Position numbers and translations under genes: made by a program
The notes under the pieces: generated by a model
What the model was told of the DNA's origin: nothing
The model's database searches: none
The model's input: the letters and a program-made list of their open reading frames with translations, nothing else
Assembly (NCBI GenBank): GCA_009781755.1
Contig: WQVD01000001.1
Location: 186,001 to 250,000 of the forward strand
From: Defluviitaleaceae bacterium
GTDB lineage: Bacteria; Bacillota; Clostridia; Lachnospirales; WQUN01
Length of the DNA: 64,000 nt
Direction: 5' to 3'
Shown here: piece after piece, positions 14,964 through 23,415 of the stretch
Position numbering within the stretch: position 1 is the first letter of the stretch
Layout: each line of letters opens with the position of its first letter

Positions 14964-15035
14964 GGCGCCATAGCCAAGCGGTAAGGCAGTGGTTTGCAAA
15001 ACCATTATTCCCCGGTTCAAATCCGGGTGGTGCCT
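14964..15035 (+). tRNA. tRNA-Cys (anticodon GCA)
   Basis: Acceptor GGCGCCA pairs with TGGTGCC, discriminator T at 15035 as required for tRNA-Cys. The anticodon loop TTGCAAA carries GCA. T arm CCCGGTTCAAATCCGGG. CCA not encoded. No separate promoter is visible in the 10 nt after the preceding terminator. Confidence 0.95.
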
Positions 15036-15039
15036 GCAA

Positions 15040-15076
15040 CCCTCGCAATCATTACGATTGCGGGGGTATTTTTTTT
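15040..15076 (+). terminator. Terminator after tRNA-Cys
   Basis: CCCTCGCAATC (15040-15050) pairs with GATTGCGGGGG (15056-15066) over ATTAC and is followed by TATTTTTTTT. It overlaps the last codons of the oppositely oriented gene at 15052. Confidence 0.88.
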
Positions 15077-16176
15077 GTTCCCGATCTTTCGATTTCTGAC
15101 ACAGCGGGTTCGGGAGCGAGCTCGCGTTCGCCTTCCCATCCGGCGACGATGAGCATCACCAGCGTGGGGCCGATGATTAACCCCAGTAAGCCGAATAAAC
15201 GGAAGCCAATGAAGATTGACATGAGCGATAACAACGGATGCACGCCAATTTGGTCACCCAAAATTTTGGGTTGCAATACTTGCCTAGTTACGGTGATGAC
15301 ACCATAAATAATGAGCAAGCTTATTCCTTGCTGCGGATTACCTACAAAAAACGAACCGATTGCCCACGGCACCAATACCGACCCCGCCCCAACAATTGGC
15401 AAGAAATCTAATATAGCCAACAAAATACCTAAAAACAGTGCGAAGGGCGAGCGGATAATCAATAAACCGATGATGCTGATGATACCCACCATGGTCATCA
15501 AGATATACTGCGCGCGCAAATATCCGCGTATCGCATTGGAGAAACTCTTTCGCGTTTGGCGGAAGTGTTTTTTTAATGCTTCGGGGCAAGTGCGTTGTAT
15601 TGCGGCAAAAATGCGGTCTCGGTCTGCCATGAAGAAGTACGCGCTTACCAGCGACAGAATAATATTTATTAAAATATCAGGAACGGCGGTGAATACGCGT
15701 GCGCCATGGTCTTGTAAAAATCCGCCGAACAAAGTTGTAACTGCTGTTTGCAAAACTTCTTGCATATCCGGTACGGAAATATTATCGGGCAAATTTTCAG
15801 TAATGCGAATCAACCATGCGTCTGCACTATTTACAATGCCTTCAATATGACCGGGGGCATCTTCACTTCCAAGGGCCGCAGTCATAAATTCGCCACCTTG
15901 GTTCCACAAGGTACTAATCAGCCATACACCTAAACTGGCCGTTGCGGCCATGAATAGCAATAAGCACAACAAAGCCGCCATCCAACGTTTAAATTGCAAA
16001 CGATTTTGCATCAGACGTATCAGCGGCTCCATGACCAGCGCGATGATTAATCCAAAAAAGAACGGCGCCAAGTACACCCAAAGAAAGGAAAACAACGCGT
16101 ACACCATAAATGTAATAAACGCGAAAAAAGCAATGCGATCGACAATTGTTTTGTTGCGCATGTATAAATCGTACAT
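15052..16176 (-). CDS. AI-2E/PerM-family membrane transporter
   Basis: A 374-residue integral membrane protein. Two helices at about residues 12-55, one at 65-90, a large outside or inside loop (about 95-150), and four to five helices from about 155 to 355 follow the AI-2E exporter family (YtvI, YdbI, PerM) pattern. The conserved PIVGAGSVLVPWAIGSF and LGDQIGVHPLLSLMSIFIG are present. The family exports small molecules or acts in sodium-proton exchange; in spore formers the relative YtvI is linked to sporulation but with no known substrate. ATG 16176 has GGAGG 7 nt upstream. It sits between the tRNAs and the divergent MPN-LysM gene. Confidence 0.88.
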   Translation of the reverse strand: MYDLYMRNKTIVDRIAFFAFITFMVYALFSFLWVYLAPFFFGLIIALVMEPLIRLMQNRLQFKRWMAALLCLLLFMAATASLGVWLISTLWNQGGEFMTAALGSEDAPGHIEGIVNSADAWLIRITENLPDNISVPDMQEVLQTAVTTLFGGFLQDHGARVFTAVPDILINIILSLVSAYFFMADRDRIFAAIQRTCPEALKKHFRQTRKSFSNAIRGYLRAQYILMTMVGIISIIGLLIIRSPFALFLGILLAILDFLPIVGAGSVLVPWAIGSFFVGNPQQGISLLIIYGVITVTRQVLQPKILGDQIGVHPLLSLMSIFIGFRLFGLLGLIIGPTLVMLIVAGWEGERELAPEPAVSEIERSGTKKIPPQS

Positions 16177-16252
16177 TTACGTCCTCCATTTCTATCAATG
16201 CGAATGGCTCGCGAAATTTGCGATGGAATTACTTCTTTTAGCTCCTAAAATT

Positions 16253-16280
16253 TACCAATTCTCGCACGGTGCAATTGGTA
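16253..16280. repeat. Inverted repeat in the divergent 16177-16322 gap
   Basis: TACCAATT (16253-16260) and AATTGGTA (16273-16280) flank an inner CAC-GG-GTG. A second pair, CTTGCC/GGCAAG, lies at 16283-16304. Both stand upstream of the LysM gene. They could be an operator or a hairpin in its leader; no clear promoter was found beside them. Confidence 0.45.
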
Positions 16281-16322
16281 GGCTTGCCACAAAAATAAGG
16301 CAAGCAAAGGAGCGTGGGGGGT

Positions 16323-17690
16323 ATGAGCGATTTTACATTGCCTACCAACATAAAGCAAATCGGCAGTATCAATGACGGACTGCGCGTGTATGTCGAAGAT
16401 TATGTCTGTACCTTTTTACAACAATATGCAGAAGCGGGGGGATATAGCGAGCGGCTGGCGTTTTTGGTGGGGCGCCACTTGGTGATTGACGGCGTACCCA
16501 TCGTATTCGTTAACGGAGCTATCCACGGCAAACATACCGAGGAAAGTGAAGGTTTCTTGCGTTTTTCAGAAAAATCCATTGAATATGCCGCGCAAATGTT
16601 AGATGAGCATTTTAACGGACTGGAAATCGTCGGCTGGATGCAATCACAGCCCGGATATTCTACGTTTTTAAATCAGCATTATGCGGCGTACCATTTACGG
16701 CAGTTCCGCAAGCCGTATCAAGTGATGCTGGTGAGTGATCCGTTGGAGCGGGCCAACACCTTCTTTACCATGAATCCGCACGCCCTTACCCCTACTGAAC
16801 GTCTAATGCCGTTAAACGGTTACTTTATTTATTATGACAAAAACACCGCCATGCATGAATACATGCTGGCCAATAAAGCCATGGACTATACTGCTAAGGT
16901 GCCCAATTTTATCGACATCGAACCCAATATATATGTAGACGACGAAAAAGACGCTGCATTAACGCTGCCGTTTGACAAAGACGACGATGTCTATACCGAG
17001 AGCACCCCCAGCAACGATGATGAATTGGTGGACGAAATTCTGCGCCGACCAGAGCGGTATTCTCAACAGCGTATGCAAAAAAAACCTGCCTCGTTACCCC
17101 GGCGTCCTATGCAATTATTGGGCAGCTTGGCGGCGGTGCTTTTAGTAATCGTGTTTGTCATGGGCTTCGAGTTAATGCGCAATGCCGACCGCATTGAACG
17201 CATGGAAACAGAAATCCACTATCTGACAATGGGCTACCGTAATTTGCTTTCGCAATTTCACATGGGCGCGTTGGCTCCGGCGTTTGCCGAGCAGGATTTT
17301 GTTGTTGAACCACACGCCGATGAATTGGATGACACAAACACCACGGCTTCCGACGGCGTGCATGCAGGTCAGTTGGTAACAGACAGTTACCAACTGCCAT
17401 CACCCACCGAAGCATTACCAACCGATGCCCCCCCCGCTGAAGTCTTGCCGCCCCCCACCCTGCCCCCTCCGCAAGAAACACAAGCCCCACCTCCGACCAC
17501 TGAAGCCACCCACACCGCGCTCATTGAAGTACCCCTATTACACGTCATCCAGCCGGGCGAGAGCCTTATTTCCATCAGTATCGCGTTCTTTGGTCATGGC
17601 GGGCGCGTGGCGGATATCATCGCGCTCAATGACATTATTAACCCGGATTTGATTGTAGCCGGGCAGACGATTCTTATCCCACGCAGTTAA
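16323..17690 (+). CDS. MPN-like domain, membrane helix and C-terminal LysM
   Basis: A 455-residue membrane-anchored protein. Residues 1-175 resemble the JAB/MPN (Mov34) fold: LEIVGWMQSQPGYSTFL and PYQVMLVSDPLE align with GW-HSHP and the VxDP strand of JAMM peptidases. The zinc ligands are lost (HxH is Q107-S-Q109, and the later S and D are N and Y), so it should not be a protease. An acidic region (200-240) leads to a single membrane helix at about 264-284. A Pro/Thr-rich linker (325-400) and a LysM wall-binding domain (405-455) follow. The likely arrangement is MPN inside, LysM outside. Start ATG 16323 has AAAGGAG 10 nt upstream. Palindrome P5 encodes residues 350-358 in the linker. It is next to a histidine kinase. 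Confidence 0.8.
   Translation: MSDFTLPTNIKQIGSINDGLRVYVEDYVCTFLQQYAEAGGYSERLAFLVGRHLVIDGVPIVFVNGAIHGKHTEESEGFLRFSEKSIEYAAQMLDEHFNGLEIVGWMQSQPGYSTFLNQHYAAYHLRQFRKPYQVMLVSDPLERANTFFTMNPHALTPTERLMPLNGYFIYYDKNTAMHEYMLANKAMDYTAKVPNFIDIEPNIYVDDEKDAALTLPFDKDDDVYTESTPSNDDELVDEILRRPERYSQQRMQKKPASLPRRPMQLLGSLAAVLLVIVFVMGFELMRNADRIERMETEIHYLTMGYRNLLSQFHMGALAPAFAEQDFVVEPHADELDDTNTTASDGVHAGQLVTDSYQLPSPTEALPTDAPPAEVLPPPTLPPPQETQAPPPTTEATHTALIEVPLLHVIQPGESLISISIAFFGHGGRVADIIALNDIINPDLIVAGQTILIPRS
17370..17396. repeat. 27-nt palindrome family, copy P5 (inside coding sequence)
   Basis: Left arm CAGTTGGTAAC, centre AGACA, right arm the exact reverse complement. It encodes QLVTDSYQL in the linker of the MPN-LysM protein and keeps the frame. 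It differs from P4 (43317-43343) in the centre and by a paired change at positions 9 and 19. Confidence 0.8.
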
Positions 17691-17692
17691 CC

Positions 17693-18328
17693 ATGGTGAC
17701 CGAAACCGCATTCACTAACATGACCGTAGCCCTGGCACACGAAATCAAGAATCCCGTATCGCTGGCACTGGCACATGTAGCTTTGCTGCGCACCGCAGAC
17801 AACGCAAACGAAACCGAAAACAGCCTATACCACATCGAGCGCGCCATGGAAAGCATCATTAACCTGTCACAAGAAATGTTGAGTGTAACCCGCGGCGCAC
17901 CGCTGGCATTTAATTTCGATTTATTTGATGTCTTGACCGATGTGGTGGATATGTATCGAGCCGCACGCCCCAATGCCGCGTTTCACTTGACGCCGCCGCC
18001 AACCCCATTGACCCTGCGCGCACCCGAGGTGTACCTACGTATCGTCCTGTCCAATTTAATTAAAAACGCCGTGGAAACTAATTGCCGCGATGTTTCAGTT
18101 GTGTTGGAAAAAAAAGAAGGCTGTGCATTCGTCGTCATCCGCGACAACGGACCAGGTTTTGATAACGAGTACGGCCAAATACAAAACCCCAAACCCTATG
18201 GGAACGGTTTGGGGCTGTCGATTGCGCGGTGGTTATTGGAGCGAATGGAGGGCAACTTAACACTTCGCCCGGCGCCATTGGGTGGGTGCGAAGCGGTCGT
18301 GCGCCTACCCTACACAAACATCACGTAG
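17693..18328 (+). CDS. Soluble sensor histidine kinase (HisKA-HATPase only)
   Basis: A 211-residue kinase with no sensor or membrane segment. The H box is ALAHEIKNPVSLALAHV (His at about residue 16). The ATPase part has NLIKNAVE (N box, about 117), DNGPGF (G1, about 148) and GNGLGLSIARWLLE (G2, about 166). Kinases of this minimal kind feed the Spo0 phosphorelay or sense through a partner. The gene starts 2 nt after the MPN-LysM gene, so that membrane protein could be its sensor; this is an inference. No response regulator is adjacent. The last 24 nt overlap ispH on the other strand. No strong ribosome site is seen before ATG 17693, so translation may depend on coupling. Confidence 0.85.
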   Translation: MVTETAFTNMTVALAHEIKNPVSLALAHVALLRTADNANETENSLYHIERAMESIINLSQEMLSVTRGAPLAFNFDLFDVLTDVVDMYRAARPNAAFHLTPPPTPLTLRAPEVYLRIVLSNLIKNAVETNCRDVSVVLEKKEGCAFVVIRDNGPGFDNEYGQIQNPKPYGNGLGLSIARWLLERMEGNLTLRPAPLGGCEAVVRLPYTNIT

Positions 18329-19180
18329 CATCGCTTCGACTTTTGCTACATCTTCGGCAGGGGTAGATGCCCCCCCGGCAATCACAATGTTTTGCGCATC
18401 AGAAAACGCCGCCGCGTCCAGTGAAGCGGCGTTTTCAATGTGTACTGTGTGGGGGCATAACGCACGGGCGATGTCATATAATTTTGTTACATTGGAGCTG
18501 TTTTTGCCGCCGATGATGATGCAGGCGTCCGCTTGGGTAGCCATGCCGCGCAATTCATTTTGCCGCGCAAACGTTGCGCCGCAAATGGTGGCATGTGCGG
18601 TTAATGCCGTTATGCTGGGGCATTCGCCGGCCAGATAATCGTGCACAGCTTCATAGTCCGCTTGATTGTGCGTAGTTTGCGCCACCAAGCACACCCCCGC
18701 CTGCGCGAATGTACGCGAGGGGATAATTACACGCGCTTCGTCCAAGTCTTGCACAATAACCGCCTGCGTCGTGACACGGCTGACCGTGCCCAGCGTTTCG
18801 GGGTGGCCGGGCGTACCGCATACGATCACATCCATTCCGCTCGCGGCGGCTTTGGCCACTAATACGTGAATTTTTTTTACGTGGGGGCAGGTCATGTCGA
18901 TAGCGACCATGCCTAGTGCGGTAATTTCCGTGGTAACGGATTCGGGTACGCCGTGTGCGCGGATGAGGATTTTTGCGTTGTGTTGATGTTCAAGTGGGAT
19001 TTCGGATAAGTCATGAATCAAGTGCAATCCACTTTGCACCAAGGCTTCTACGACTTGCGGGTTGTGCACAACCTCGCCGTACATATAAGCATTCCCTTCC
19101 CGCGCCAGTTGAAACGCCGCTTCAACAGAACGTCGCACGCCATAACAAAAACCGGAGCTCTTTGGAACACGGATGTTCAT
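18305..19180 (-). CDS. ispH: 4-hydroxy-3-methylbut-2-enyl diphosphate reductase IspH
   Basis: A 291-residue iron-sulfur enzyme for the last step of the MEP isoprenoid pathway. The three cluster cysteines are seen in GFCYGV (about 12), DMTCPHV (about 96) and ATICGAT (about 189). AHGVPESV and GGKNSSNVTKLYDIA are typical. It makes IPP and DMAPP from HMBPP. The start overlaps the GH95 stop by 4 nt (ATGA on the minus strand), so the two are translated together although unrelated in function. Its 3' end overlaps the histidine kinase. Confidence 0.95.
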   Translation of the reverse strand: MNIRVPKSSGFCYGVRRSVEAAFQLAREGNAYMYGEVVHNPQVVEALVQSGLHLIHDLSEIPLEHQHNAKILIRAHGVPESVTTEITALGMVAIDMTCPHVKKIHVLVAKAAASGMDVIVCGTPGHPETLGTVSRVTTQAVIVQDLDEARVIIPSRTFAQAGVCLVAQTTHNQADYEAVHDYLAGECPSITALTAHATICGATFARQNELRGMATQADACIIIGGKNSSNVTKLYDIARALCPHTVHIENAASLDAAAFSDAQNIVIAGGASTPAEDVAKVEAMLRDVCVG

Positions 19181-21444
19181 GAGGAATACCCCGTGCCGTC
19201 TTTAACTTGCATCGGTGGGTTGAATTGTGCGTGGGGTATGATTCGGCTGTGCGTGACCTTGCCGTCGGCAAATTCGATATCCACCGTTTGCCCGCTCATC
19301 ACGCGCAGCCCTTTTACGTATCCCGTGCCCAGCGCTCGCGGCAATGCGGGCAGCAAATGCACCGTGCCGCCGGGGTCGCTTTGCACCAACATTTCAATCA
19401 TGCCTGCCACCGCACCGAAGTTGGAATCAATTTGAAACGGTGGATGCGCGCCGAATAAATTGGGATAACAGCCCCCTTGCCACCCCTCGCATGGGCGCAA
19501 TTGCTTTTTCAAAAACGAAAACGCACGTTCACCGTCACGCAACCGCGCGAATAAATTAATGCGCCATGCCAACGCCCACCCCGTGCTTTCGTCGCCGCGC
19601 AAGTCCAGCGTGGTGCGGCATGCGTCGGCCAAGAGCGTGCCGTGTTGGATTTCGCGCCCCGGATACAGCGGGTAAAGGTGCGAGGTGTGGCGATGCGATG
19701 GCTCGTGTTCTGGAAATGCCTCGCTCCATTCAAGCAACTCCCCGCGTGAACCTATTTGGTATGCAGGCAAACGCGATAATGCGATTTTTACGGCTTCCAG
19801 CGTGGGGATATCGGTCGCACCCAATGTAGCGTCGCAATCCATATAATTCACAAACGTCTCGCGGATGATGGCGGTGGTCATGGTGGCAGTTTTTGCCACA
19901 GACAAAGGTTCATTGTTGTACGTGAAGTCATTCTCCGGCGATGTAGACGGCGCGAAAATCAAACCGCCGTTTTCGTCTTCGGTTAGCACATCCAAGAAAA
20001 ACAGCGCCGCATCACGCACCGCCGGCCACACTTCATCGCGCAGGAATTTTTCATCGCGGCTGTACAGGTATTGATTGAATAACTGCGCAGCCAACCACCC
20101 GCCCGCCAGCGGCCAGAACGCCCAACGTGCCGCACCAAAACCGTCGTTCGGTGCAACTGGCGTACTCATGCCCCATATGTCCGAATTATGGTGCACTGCA
20201 AAACCCCGTGCATGGTACAGATTCCGCGCTGTGATCGCACCGGTTTGGCGCAGGGTACGCACAAATGCCGTCAATGGCTCATGGCATTCGGCCAAATTGG
20301 CGGCGGCAGCGGGCCAATAATTCATTTCCGTGTTTATGTTAAGCGTGTAGTTGCCGCTCCACGGCGGCCAAAAATGGTGGCTCCATATACCTTGCAAATT
20401 CATGGGCATAGAACCGGGGCGCGACGCAGAGATCATCAAATAACGCCCGTACTGGAACAACAGTGCGAACAGCGAAGGATCATCCTCCGTTGTCTCCCAC
20501 CGTGCCAAGCGTGCGGGGGTGGGATCGGCAGCCAAACGTACAGCGACGATTTTATCGGCGGCTTCAAAATGAATATCCACACGGTTGTACAACGCTTGAT
20601 AATCCGCCATATGCTGCGCTTTTAATTCATCATAAGACATGGACATTGCCTTGTTCATATCCATATAGCATATGTCATGATAAGGCACAGCACCCATTTT
20701 TGGTGGAGTAAGCGCATCACAAAAATTGGTGCGCCAAGTCATACGGATCACAACGGCATTTGCATTTTCTACATAAAACACATCGCCATTCGCGCGGGTG
20801 TTCCCCCCATCCACGTCAAACTCGACCAACGCCATGAAGTGCATACCGCGTTGCGCGAGGTCGTCATTATCAGTGGGGTCGGCTTGGCCTTCCAGCATTA
20901 GGCCGCTTCCATACACAGATATTTGGGATTTTAATTGACATGCCAATCGTGCAGCAAAGGACAACGCACCAGGGGTATCGGCTTGCAAACGTATGACCAA
21001 TGCCTGCGCAGGGTAGCTGATAAACGCTTCGCGCGTGTAAGTTACGCCATTTGCTTTATATTTCAATTTGCTCAATGCATCGTTAATGTCCAAGCTGCGC
21101 CGATAATCGGTGTAATCCGCGTGCGACGACGGCATTTCTAACAACAAATCACCCAAGGGCAAGTATCGTTGTGTGTTTTTTCCTAAACATTCGCGCTCGA
21201 TGATATCCTGCGCTTCTTTATAATTACCCGCCAGCGACAAATCCCGTGCGCGGGTATAAGCTTCGTATGCACCGGGGATTTCGTGTGCCTGCCCGTAACC
21301 CGACCACAGCGTGTCGTCATTCAAGGCCAGCTGTTCGTGTACCGAGCCGGAGAAAACCATCGCCCCCATGCGTCCATTGCCCAGCGGCAAGGCTTCATCC
21401 CAATTTGCGGCCTCGCAGTTGTACCATAATTCCATTTTCTTCAT
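19177..21444 (-). CDS. Glycoside hydrolase family 95 (alpha-L-fucosidase/galactosidase type)
   Basis: A 755-residue enzyme. MELWYNCEAANWDEALPLGNGRMGAMVFSG is the GH95 N-terminus (start and end of that stretch are the recognised parts). ALNDDTLWSG, NTEMNYWPA, DSNFGAVAGMIEMLVQS and HTSHLYPLYPG are the catalytic-core blocks of the (alpha/alpha)6 barrel. GH95 enzymes remove alpha-1,2-fucose or L-galactose from plant wall or mucin glycans. There is no signal peptide, so it works on imported sugars in the cytosol. Start ATG 21444 has AGAGGAAG upstream; an earlier in-frame start would run into the upstream gene. It overlaps that gene by 4 nt. No transporter is adjacent. Confidence 0.92.
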   Translation of the reverse strand: MKKMELWYNCEAANWDEALPLGNGRMGAMVFSGSVHEQLALNDDTLWSGYGQAHEIPGAYEAYTRARDLSLAGNYKEAQDIIERECLGKNTQRYLPLGDLLLEMPSSHADYTDYRRSLDINDALSKLKYKANGVTYTREAFISYPAQALVIRLQADTPGALSFAARLACQLKSQISVYGSGLMLEGQADPTDNDDLAQRGMHFMALVEFDVDGGNTRANGDVFYVENANAVVIRMTWRTNFCDALTPPKMGAVPYHDICYMDMNKAMSMSYDELKAQHMADYQALYNRVDIHFEAADKIVAVRLAADPTPARLARWETTEDDPSLFALLFQYGRYLMISASRPGSMPMNLQGIWSHHFWPPWSGNYTLNINTEMNYWPAAAANLAECHEPLTAFVRTLRQTGAITARNLYHARGFAVHHNSDIWGMSTPVAPNDGFGAARWAFWPLAGGWLAAQLFNQYLYSRDEKFLRDEVWPAVRDAALFFLDVLTEDENGGLIFAPSTSPENDFTYNNEPLSVAKTATMTTAIIRETFVNYMDCDATLGATDIPTLEAVKIALSRLPAYQIGSRGELLEWSEAFPEHEPSHRHTSHLYPLYPGREIQHGTLLADACRTTLDLRGDESTGWALAWRINLFARLRDGERAFSFLKKQLRPCEGWQGGCYPNLFGAHPPFQIDSNFGAVAGMIEMLVQSDPGGTVHLLPALPRALGTGYVKGLRVMSGQTVDIEFADGKVTHSRIIPHAQFNPPMQVKDGTGYSS

Positions 21445-22040
21445 CGCGATCTTCCTCTCTCTGCAACAGCGCAATATCCTTCTACCAACAACAACAATCC
21501 CAGCGGTACAACAATCCACCAATATCCGCGTCGCAATTCCAACCCAATAATTTCCGATGTATCTATAAACAGCGCGATAATTCGCAACACAATGCTATTT
21601 TGGATCGTGTCATTTAACGCTTGATTAACCAATGGCGCAATGCTTAAAACCACTCGCCCCATTGCCAGCATCAACCCAAACGACAATGCCATAATCACCC
21701 GCGCTCCCCATCGAAAACGCCCGAAAAATGTAAAAAAAAGCACCGCCGTCATACCCAACAGCGTTGCAAAATAAACCAGCACACTAAACAACACGCGCAT
21801 ACCCACACGCGCCATTACATCACTTTCTTCGAAAAGCAACGCAAAGTCCGTATCCGCTAAATTCAAGTTAATCCAACCCTCGCCGCGCTCAAAAAAAGTT
21901 GCCAAACTCAAGTTAACACCGCGTTCAATGTTTATAATTGAAAAATTCAATCGTACCGCCGGTTGAAAAAAACTTACCAAGACCACCACGCAAAGAAATA
22001 GTATCGTTGCACGATGTGGTGAAATATTTATATTTTTCAA
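21441..22040 (-). CDS. Hypothetical membrane protein upstream of GH95
   Basis: A 199-residue protein with about four hydrophobic helices (about 14-33, 85-110, 115-140, 170-190) and a loop of about 50 residues after the first, rich in N, E and L. No family is recognised. The start is set at TTG 22040, because GGGGGAG lies 5 nt before it; the ATG at 22085 has no site. It overlaps the GH95 start by 4 nt, so it belongs to the GH95-ispH transcript and may take part in sugar uptake or sensing, but nothing in the sequence proves this. Confidence 0.6.
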   Translation of the reverse strand: MKNINISPHRATILFLCVVVLVSFFQPAVRLNFSIINIERGVNLSLATFFERGEGWINLNLADTDFALLFEESDVMARVGMRVLFSVLVYFATLLGMTAVLFFTFFGRFRWGARVIMALSFGLMLAMGRVVLSIAPLVNQALNDTIQNSIVLRIIALFIDTSEIIGLELRRGYWWIVVPLGLLLLVEGYCAVAERGRSR

Positions 22041-22078
22041 GCACACTCCCCCTACCCAGGGATTTGTATAAATAATTA

Positions 22079-22107
22079 TATACAAAAAAACGCACGGTGC
22101 ATATAAT
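22079..22107 (+). promoter_or_regulatory. Promoter of the FAD oxidoreductase operon
   Basis: TATACA, 17 nt, then TATAAT (22102-22107). The -10 is perfect and the -35 matches four of six. The start of transcription would be about 22114, 33 nt before the gene. Confidence 0.55.
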
Positions 22108-22146
22108 GGCCGTGTTGTTCATCATTATTTAAGCGGAGATGATTTT

Positions 22147-23415
22147 ATGCAATTGGCCATCATCGGCGGTGGACCCGCAGGATTATCCGCAGCCATCCGC
22201 GCGCGCGAAAAAGGCATTAAAGACGTATGGGTCATTGAGCGCAATGCCACATTGGGCGGTATTTTGAACCAGTGCATTCACCATGGGTTTGGCATACATA
22301 TTTACAAAGAAGAATTGACCGGGCCGGAATACGCCCAACGACTCATTGACCGAGCCGTGGAATTGGGCGTGCATTTTGCGTTGGGCACAATGGTCACAGG
22401 GTTATCGCGCGAACGTATCGTCACTTATGTATCGCCCAAAGGAACGGTGCAGGCACAAGCCGGCGCGGTTATTTTGGCGATGGGGTGCCGCGAACGTGCA
22501 CGAGGTGCGGTAGGCATCCCTGGCGGGCGTGGCGTGGGCGTATACACGGCAGGCACGGCACAAGCATTGGTAAACATGAAGGGCATTCTACCCGGCAAAC
22601 GTGTGGTTATTTTGGGTTCGGGCGATATCGGTTTAATCATGGCGCGGCGTATGACGCTTGAGGGTGCCAAGGTATTGGGCGTGTATGAAATCATGCCCCA
22701 TTCCGGCGGGCTCAAGCGCAATATTGCGCAGTGCCTGAATGACTACGGCATCCCCTTGCACCTGTCGCACACGGTAACGCGCACAGTGGGCTGCGCACGG
22801 TTGGAAGGCGTATATGTTGCCCCCGTGGACGAAACATTCACGCCTGACCTCACCCAAGAACGCTTCATCGAATGCGATACCCTGCTGTTATCGGTGGGAT
22901 TAATTCCCGAAAATGAGCTAGCGCGTTCCATCGGTGTGTTGATGTCGCCCGCTACAGGGGGTGCGCTAGTTAACAATCGGTTGGAAACGAACATCCCCGG
23001 TGTATTTGCGTGTGGCAATGCGCTGCACGTGCATGACTTGGTGGATTACGTGACGATGGAAGCTTACGAAGCGGCTGAAAATGCGGTGGCATTTATCGCG
23101 GCGCAAACATCCATAGTATCATCGACCGATTTATCCGACGCACCTCAACCCATCCCCGTGACCCCCCTGCGTGGCGTGCGCTATGTTGTACCAGCTTCTA
23201 TCATCCCCGATGGGTCGCGCACCACTTATACGCTTTCTTTCCGCAGCGACGGCGTTTATTCGCCCGCTACGGTCGAGGTGCTGGCCGACGGCAAAGTCAT
23301 CCGCAGCACCGTCCAGCGCCGCGTCATCGTACCCAGCGAAATGGAACGCGTGCGCATCGTCCTGCCCGAAGCGACTAAGGAAATCGGCGTCACCATACGA
23401 GGTGTACTATGTTAG
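22147..23415 (+). CDS. FAD-dependent oxidoreductase, GlpA/NAD(FAD)-dehydrogenase type
   Basis: A 422-residue flavoprotein. IIGGGPAGLSAA (residues 5-16) binds FAD, CIHHGFG follows NQ as in the Clostridia glycerol-3-phosphate dehydrogenase small chain, and VVILGSGDIGLIMARR (about 155-170) binds NAD(P)H. GVFACGNALHVHDLVDYV closes the FAD site. In most relatives the operon is glpK or glpA-like dehydrogenase, this protein, and DUF1667; only the last two are found here. The role is probably transfer of electrons from a polyol-phosphate dehydrogenase to NAD or another carrier. SD GCGGAG precedes ATG 22147. It overlaps the next gene by 7 nt. Confidence 0.87.
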   Translation: MQLAIIGGGPAGLSAAIRAREKGIKDVWVIERNATLGGILNQCIHHGFGIHIYKEELTGPEYAQRLIDRAVELGVHFALGTMVTGLSRERIVTYVSPKGTVQAQAGAVILAMGCRERARGAVGIPGGRGVGVYTAGTAQALVNMKGILPGKRVVILGSGDIGLIMARRMTLEGAKVLGVYEIMPHSGGLKRNIAQCLNDYGIPLHLSHTVTRTVGCARLEGVYVAPVDETFTPDLTQERFIECDTLLLSVGLIPENELARSIGVLMSPATGGALVNNRLETNIPGVFACGNALHVHDLVDYVTMEAYEAAENAVAFIAAQTSIVSSTDLSDAPQPIPVTPLRGVRYVVPASIIPDGSRTTYTLSFRSDGVYSPATVEVLADGKVIRSTVQRRVIVPSEMERVRIVLPEATKEIGVTIRGVLC

